Below, in pieces: positions 13,598-16,690 of a stretch of 16,690 nt of DNA. Origin of the DNA: a bacterium (GTDB lineage Bacteria > Patescibacteriota > Minisyncoccia > Phycocordibacterales > UBA2163); the NCBI GenBank assembly GCA_018648925.1, contig JABGQE010000012.1:1-16690 (forward strand), given 5' to 3'. The position numbers were made by a program, and so were the translations under genes. The notes below the pieces were generated by a model. The model ran no database searches. It saw nothing but the letters and a program-made list of their open reading frames with translations, and was not told the origin of the DNA. Position 1 is the first letter of the stretch, and each line of letters starts with the position of its first letter.

Positions 13598-15304
13598 ATG
13601 TCTAAATATCCTACTCGCGAAAAAGTATGTCAAAGTGACTTGGGTGAACTTAGAGAATATCCGGAGCTAACGCAAGAGCTTCTTTTTTATCGTGGTATTA
13701 AGACTGCGGGCGATGCACGAGAATTTCTAAATCCTAATTATGATGATCATATACACGATCCATTTCTTTTAAAAAATATGGATAAAGCTGTTGGGAGAAT
13801 ATTATCTGCAATTGAAAAAAAAGAAAAAATAATAATTTATAGTGATTACGACTGTGACGGTATACCAGGTGGGGTTGTCTTGCATGACTTTTTTAAAAAG
13901 ATTGGATATAAAAATGTAAGTAATCACATACCTCACAGACATAAAGATGGATATGGTTTTCATGCTTCTGCAGTTGAAGAATTTGCTAAAGATGACGTGA
14001 AGTTAATAATCACTGTTGATTGTGGTATTGCAGATGTGGAGTCTGTAGATTGTGCTGATAAGCTCGGTGTGGATGTGATAATCACCGATCACCACCTTGT
14101 GGGTAAAAAATTGCCAAAGGCTTATGCTGTGGTAGACCCAAAACAAGATGGTGATAAATATCCGTATAAAGATATCTCTGGTTCAGGGGTTGCGTTTAAG
14201 CTCGTGCAGGGGCTTTTGGAAAAGGGTAATTTTGATATCAAAGAAGGGTGGGAAAAGTGGCTACTTGATATGGTAGGACTTGCGACGGTTGCAGATATGG
14301 TGCCGCTTGTCGGAGAGAATAGGTCGTTTGCATACTATGGACTTAAGGTGTTGCGCAAATCTCCAAGAGTGGGGTTGATGAAACTTTGTAAGAAAATAAA
14401 AGTAAATCAAAAAGAAATTACAGAAGACGACATAGGGTTTATGATTGCACCGAGGATTAATGCAGCGTCTCGTATGGACTTACCTTATGATGCATTCAAA
14501 CTTCTTGTAACAGACGATGAAGTGCAGGCAGACGAGCTTTCAACATATTTAAATAAAATAAATGACGAAAGAAAGGGGGTAGTGGCGAGTATTGTAAAAG
14601 AAGTCAAAAAGAAAATCAAAGCTTTAGATAAGCTAAGCAATGTAATAGTGATGGGTAATCCAGACTGGAGACCAGCCCTTTTAGGGCTTGTGGCGAATTC
14701 TATTGCAGAGGAGTATGAGAAACCAGTATTTCTCTGGGGTAGGGATAATGGAGACGTATTGAAGGGCTCATGTCGCTCTGATGGCAATGTAAGCCTTGTT
14801 AAGATGATGGAATTAGTAGGCGATACTTTTGTTGGTTTCGGTGGGCATTCGTATGCTGGTGGGTTTTCTATAAAGACAGAAAATGTCCATACTCTCGGGG
14901 AGACTCTAAGTAATGTATATGAAGAAGCCAGAAAACATCATGGAGAAAATAAAGAAAATACTTTTATAGATAAGTATTTGGAAGTAGACGATGTTAGTTG
15001 GAATACGTATTCTATTATAGAAAAGTTTGCACCGTTTGGTATGGGGAATCCGAAGCCTCTTTTTTTGTTTAACAGTATTTTAATTGATCAAGTTAGTCAT
15101 TTTGGGAAAGAAAAGAATCATCTTAAGCTTGAGTTTAAAAAAAGTAACGGCAAAATGATTTCTGCTATAGCATTCTTTAAAACCAGTGAAAGTTTTGATA
15201 AAGTTTTAGGGAAAGGGGAGAGCATAAACTTGGTAGCTACTATGGAGAAGTCGATGTTTCGTAATTTCCCCGAATTACGTTTAAGGATTGTCGATGTAAT
15301 TTGA
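13598..15304 (+). CDS. recJ: Single-stranded-DNA-specific 5'-3' exonuclease RecJ
   Basis: 568 residues, normal RecJ length. It degrades single-stranded DNA 5' to 3' in recombinational, mismatch and base-excision repair. DHH-phosphoesterase motifs coordinating Mn2+ are present in order: DYDCDG (83-88), TVDCG (139-143), DHH (164-166), then GLATVADMVPLVGENR (227-242) and the RINAASRMD segment. The DHHA1 domain carries GFGGHSYAGGF (413-423). The C-terminal ~110 residues (from FAPFGMGNPKPLF) form the RecJ OB-fold. The ATG at 13598 is supported by an extended -10 box 6 nt upstream and by the expected N-terminus. The stop is TGA, evidence for the standard code. The gene is divergent from the HIT gene, with overlapping regulatory space. 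Confidence 0.96.
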   Translation: MSKYPTREKVCQSDLGELREYPELTQELLFYRGIKTAGDAREFLNPNYDDHIHDPFLLKNMDKAVGRILSAIEKKEKIIIYSDYDCDGIPGGVVLHDFFKKIGYKNVSNHIPHRHKDGYGFHASAVEEFAKDDVKLIITVDCGIADVESVDCADKLGVDVIITDHHLVGKKLPKAYAVVDPKQDGDKYPYKDISGSGVAFKLVQGLLEKGNFDIKEGWEKWLLDMVGLATVADMVPLVGENRSFAYYGLKVLRKSPRVGLMKLCKKIKVNQKEITEDDIGFMIAPRINAASRMDLPYDAFKLLVTDDEVQADELSTYLNKINDERKGVVASIVKEVKKKIKALDKLSNVIVMGNPDWRPALLGLVANSIAEEYEKPVFLWGRDNGDVLKGSCRSDGNVSLVKMMELVGDTFVGFGGHSYAGGFSIKTENVHTLGETLSNVYEEARKHHGENKENTFIDKYLEVDDVSWNTYSIIEKFAPFGMGNPKPLFLFNSILIDQVSHFGKEKNHLKLEFKKSNGKMISAIAFFKTSESFDKVLGKGESINLVATMEKSMFRNFPELRLRIVDVI

Positions 15305-15311
15305 GCGGGAG

Positions 15312-15356
15312 AAGGACTTTCCTCGGCGTAACGAAGTGGAGCGGAGGAGGGTCCTT
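15312..15356 (+). repeat. Inverted repeat, 13-bp stem
   Basis: AAGGACTTTCCTC (15312-15324) pairs with GAGGAGGGTCCTT (15344-15356) across a 19-nt loop. The two non-Watson-Crick positions are U·G wobbles when read as plus-strand RNA and A·C mismatches on the minus strand, so the plus-strand fold is better. Confidence 0.65.
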
Positions 15357-15383
15357 GAGGAGCGAAAAGACCATTATCGTTCC

Positions 15384-15458
15384 ATGAAATACACTTTTTC
15401 AAAAGTCCTCGGGCCTCCTCGCTGTGCTCGGCCAGACTTTTAAAAAAGCATATTTCAC
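15384..15458 (-). repeat. Long inverted repeat, 22-bp stem best on the minus strand
   Basis: Arms 15386-15407 and 15435-15456 enclose a 27-nt G+C-rich interior that can form a further GGCC/GGCC stem. On the plus strand the arms have three mismatches (C-A, A-C, C-A). On the minus strand the same three positions become G·U wobbles, giving an unbroken 22-bp helix that extends by one more A-T pair and a wobble. There is no T-run suitable for an intrinsic terminator on the plus strand. Confidence 0.72.
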
Positions 15459-15473
15459 TCCACTAAGTATTAA

Positions 15474-15482
15474 TGATAATAT
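15474..15482 (+). promoter_or_regulatory. rnhA extended -10 promoter (TGaTAATAT, 6 nt from ATG)
   Basis: TG at 15474-15475, one base, TAATAT at 15477-15482, then gttgtt and ATG at 15489. A second reading, GATAAT at 15475-15480, would place +1 two bases upstream. Either way the leader is zero to two bases, with no Shine-Dalgarno. Confidence 0.55.
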
Positions 15483-15488
15483 GTTGTT

Positions 15489-15914
15489 ATGAAAGAAAAA
15501 ATTATAATTTATACAGATGGTGGTTCAAGAGGAAACCCAGGTATTGCAGGTGCTGGGGCTTTCATTACTGACAGTGCGGGCAAAGTTCTGAAAGAAGTCT
15601 CACAATATCTTGGTAAGGGGACAAATAACTTTGCAGAGTATGAAGCTGTGATTTTAGGATTACAAACTCTCAAAAAGCTTTTTAGTAAAGATAAATTAAA
15701 AGAATTAGACATAGAAGTAAAGCTTGATAGTCAGCTTATAGCGAGACAACTCTCTGGTGAGTATCAGGTAAAGGAAGAAACGCTTTTCGGGCAGTTTATA
15801 AAAGTTCACAATATGCAGGTAAAGGACTTTCCAAAGATTATGTTTACTTACATCCCTCGTGAGCAAAACAAAGAAGCAGACAGGCTCGCAAATGAAGCGA
15901 TGGACTCTGCTTGA
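15489..15914 (+). CDS. rnhA: Ribonuclease HI
   Basis: 141 residues. It cleaves the RNA strand of RNA:DNA hybrids (R-loops, primers). The four acidic metal ligands are at expected positions: D10 (IIYTDGGSRGNPG), E50 (NNFAEYEAV), D80 (VKLDSQLIARQL) and D131 (PREQNKEADRLANEA). It lacks the basic handle helix of E. coli RNase HI and is closer to the compact archaeal/Gram-positive type. The YTDGGSRGNPG start and the extended -10 box fix the ATG at 15489. It is its own unit downstream of recJ. A small AT-rich inverted repeat (AGTATT, CATT, AATACT at 15917-15932) follows the stop but lacks a T-run. Confidence 0.93.
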   Translation: MKEKIIIYTDGGSRGNPGIAGAGAFITDSAGKVLKEVSQYLGKGTNNFAEYEAVILGLQTLKKLFSKDKLKELDIEVKLDSQLIARQLSGEYQVKEETLFGQFIKVHNMQVKDFPKIMFTYIPREQNKEADRLANEAMDSA

Positions 15915-15990
15915 TAAGTATTCATTAATACTGTATATTTCTCTCAGAATTACTTAAGTAAGTTTTATATTAGAAACTTTATTTTGCTCT

Positions 15991-16011
15991 TGATAATTTA
16001 TTTATGGAGGT
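15991..16011 (+). promoter_or_regulatory. Candidate promoter and strong Shine-Dalgarno of the 16019 gene
   Basis: GGAGGT at 16006-16011 lies 7 nt before the ATG at 16019, an ideal Shine-Dalgarno and the only strong one before any start in the window. Upstream, TGaTAATTT (15991-15999) could be an extended -10; with the 6-nt spacing seen elsewhere, +1 would be the first G of GGAGG, giving a 13-nt leader that starts with the ribosome-binding site. The Shine-Dalgarno is clear; the promoter is tentative. Confidence 0.6.
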
Positions 16012-16018
16012 ATATTAA

Positions 16019-16429
16019 ATGGAAACTACTATTAGTCTTGCTGATGATATTAAGTCGAAACTAAAGGAGACAGGCAGATTTAGGAAACATCTTAATCTTA
16101 GCCGCATGGTTCTTGATTATAAAACGATAATAACCGGTCTTTTTAGGGAGTCTCCAGAAGCGCTTGAAAAATTAAGCAAAGTTTCTGTAAAAGTTGATAC
16201 CGAAGAAGAATTTATGGATAGGTTTGAAGATCTTAATACTCTGAAAGTATATGTTCTTATTAGTAATGAACTATACTTGTGTGGTGAAAATCTCTATAGA
16301 AGGAAGGGTGAGGAGAAGAACTGTATTATAGTGAAAGAGATTGATGACAATTATATCCAGAATGGAACAGATACATTAAATAAGAATTTTAAAGTAATGA
16401 AAAAGTTCTTACGAGCTCAGATCTCTTAA
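16019..16429 (+). CDS. Hypothetical protein with strong Shine-Dalgarno
   Basis: 136 residues, not recognised. No signal peptide or membrane helix is visible, so it is probably cytoplasmic. The N-terminal half (about 5-55) is rich in charged, helix-forming residues (ADDIKSKLKETGRFRKHL, LFRESPEALEKLSK). The second half looks mixed alpha/beta, with TLKVYVLISNELYLCGENLY (74-93) and KNCIIVKEID (100-109). It has two cysteines (88, 102) and no known catalytic motif. It is monocistronic, bounded by its own promoter region and a strong terminator. The near-ideal ribosome binding site, absent from its neighbours, suggests high or separately regulated translation. A small DNA-binding or regulatory role is possible but there is no direct evidence. 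Confidence 0.82.
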   Translation: METTISLADDIKSKLKETGRFRKHLNLSRMVLDYKTIITGLFRESPEALEKLSKVSVKVDTEEEFMDRFEDLNTLKVYVLISNELYLCGENLYRRKGEEKNCIIVKEIDDNYIQNGTDTLNKNFKVMKKFLRAQIS

Positions 16430-16462
16430 GCTCTGTCACTACTTGAAGTAATTTTATTACAC

Positions 16463-16504
16463 AAGAGTCTTGTCGGTTTGTATAACTGACAAGACTCTTT
16501 TTTT
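16463..16504 (+). terminator. Strong Rho-independent terminator
   Basis: AAGAGTCTTGTC (16463-16474) pairs with GACAAGACTCTT (16488-16499). The stem continues inward through one G·U and GTT/AAC to a 5-nt loop, 16 pairs in all, followed by seven T (16498-16504). It ends the 16019 transcript directly upstream of the next promoter. Confidence 0.93.
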
Positions 16505-16512
16505 GTTATAAT
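16504..16512 (+). promoter_or_regulatory. Extended -10 promoter (TGtTATAAT, 6 nt from ATG)
   Basis: TG at 16504-16505, one base, consensus TATAAT at 16507-16512, then ttttat and ATG at 16519. The TG begins on the last T of the preceding terminator, so terminator and promoter abut. Predicted leaderless transcript. Confidence 0.72.
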
Positions 16513-16518
16513 TTTTAT

Positions 16519-16690
16519 ATGAACCAAAATTATTTGTATGTTCTGATAGGAGGGTTTGCTACTGGGATTTTGTTCAGGTCATATTTTAATCTAGGCTTCT
16601 CTTTCTCAATATTTTTAATCGCACTCTCTGGTGTGATTTTTCTTTTATATTATTTAAATAAACACACCTACCAAGGGTACTCCTTGGTAG
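16519..16690 (+). CDS. Membrane protein N-terminus, possibly ComEC (cut by window end)
   Basis: 57 complete codons, still open at the right edge. The protein starts MNQNYLYVLIGGFATGILFR, then has two hydrophobic segments (about 5-18 and 26-45) ending in LLYYLNKHTYQGY. A short first membrane segment containing GGFATGILFRS, followed closely by a second helix, resembles the N-terminus of ComEC/Rec2, the DNA-uptake channel of competence, and pilus genes occur in the same window. The stretch is too short for proof: the diagnostic competence and beta-lactamase-like domains would lie outside. Any polytopic membrane protein is an alternative. The start is supported by a consensus extended -10 box 6 nt upstream. 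No Shine-Dalgarno is present. Confidence 0.5.
   Translation, partial: MNQNYLYVLIGGFATGILFRSYFNLGFSFSIFLIALSGVIFLLYYLNKHTYQGYSLV
16668..16690. repeat. Perfect 9-bp inverted repeat at the right edge
   Basis: CTACCAAGG, a 5-nt spacer (gtact), then CCTTGGTAG, ending on the last base of the window and lying within the partial membrane-protein frame. It may be chance, a structured coding segment, or an artefact if this is a contig end. Confidence 0.6.

Larger units (their letters stand above)
15305..15488. other. GC-richer non-coding spacer with two large hairpins
   Basis: 184 bp between recJ and the RNase HI gene, unusually long for this window and visibly richer in G+C than its flanks up to about 15435. 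It holds two separate inverted repeats (15312-15356 and 15384-15458), described separately. A minus-strand frame crosses part of it but runs on into recJ antisense and has no family features, so I treat the segment as non-coding. It may be a dispersed intergenic repeat or a structured RNA. Confidence 0.6.

Noticed and set aside
13571..13633. N-terminal extension of the HIT protein by 21 residues (start at 13633)
   Set aside because: It would overlap the recJ start and its own -10 box. The ATG at 13570 gives the conserved MNDCLFCKII start and the standard 6-nt promoter spacing.
15118..15402. Minus-strand 94-codon frame across the recJ 3' end and the following spacer
   Set aside because: Two thirds is antisense to conserved recJ sequence, no promoter at the usual spacing was seen, and the peptide has no family features. 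The spacer part is better explained by hairpin sequence.
15302..15914. Alternative genetic code (UGA as Gly) expected in some CPR lineages
   Set aside because: recJ and rnhA both end at TGA at the family-typical length, so TGA is a stop here.
15917..15932. AGTATT-CATT-AATACT hairpin after rnhA as a terminator
   Set aside because: Short AT-only stem and no T-run directly after it.
1..16690. CRISPR arrays, tRNA or rRNA genes, transposases, phage genes
   Set aside because: No regularly spaced direct repeats with spacers, no cloverleaf or rRNA-like sequence, and no such proteins were found on either strand by eye.

Overview
The window looks like chromosome from a small-genome Candidatus Patescibacteria (CPR) bacterium, most likely a Parcubacteria relative. 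Signs of this are an AT-rich base composition, very short intergenic gaps, exported proteins with GYAWS…GWISF repeats and DGIDNDGDG / CGNxxCExGE modules, a compact type IV pilus locus with a beta-solenoid pilin-like protein, and minimal versions of housekeeping enzymes. TGA works as a stop (recJ and rnhA end in TGA), so the UGA=Gly code of Gracilibacteria/SR1 does not apply. The taxonomic call is inference from protein style; no rRNA is present.

Layout. (1) 1-1031: a dCTP deaminase/dUTPase-family gene cut by the left edge and a dCMP deaminase, followed by a GC-rich perfect palindrome that may act as terminator. (2) 1098-2744: argS. (3) 2826-4884: three exported or membrane-anchored surface proteins of unknown function, closed by a strong intrinsic terminator. 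(4) 4962-11305: type IV pilus genes: PilB ATPase, PilC platform, then four pilin-like genes in the H-I-J-K order of minor pseudopilins. The last is a 621-residue protein that lacks the pilin Glu5 and carries a beta-solenoid. (5) 11325-13218: tpiA-pgk, with a HIT-family gene converging on pgk and overlapping it by 11 bp. (6) 13598-15914: recJ and an RNase HI gene, separated by a GC-richer non-coding segment with two large hairpins. (7) 16019-16429: a hypothetical gene with the window's only strong Shine-Dalgarno, followed by a strong terminator. (8) 16519-end: the start of a membrane protein, possibly ComEC.

The clearest system-level signal is in gene starts. Nearly every gene that begins a transcription unit has a -10 box whose last base lies 6 nt (once 7) before the ATG, usually as an extended -10 (TGnTAnnnT). 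Genes inside operons lack it, and almost no gene has a Shine-Dalgarno. This predicts transcription starting on the A of the start codon, so leaderless mRNA as the default, with the 16019 gene as a built-in contrast.

Functionally, pili, possible ComEC, RecJ, RNase HI and deoxynucleotide deaminases fit a lifestyle of DNA or nucleotide uptake and salvage. That link is inference from gene content. The Dcd homologue carries Gln in place of the catalytic Glu and is one residue short in its active-site hairpin, which suggests it may not deaminate dCTP.
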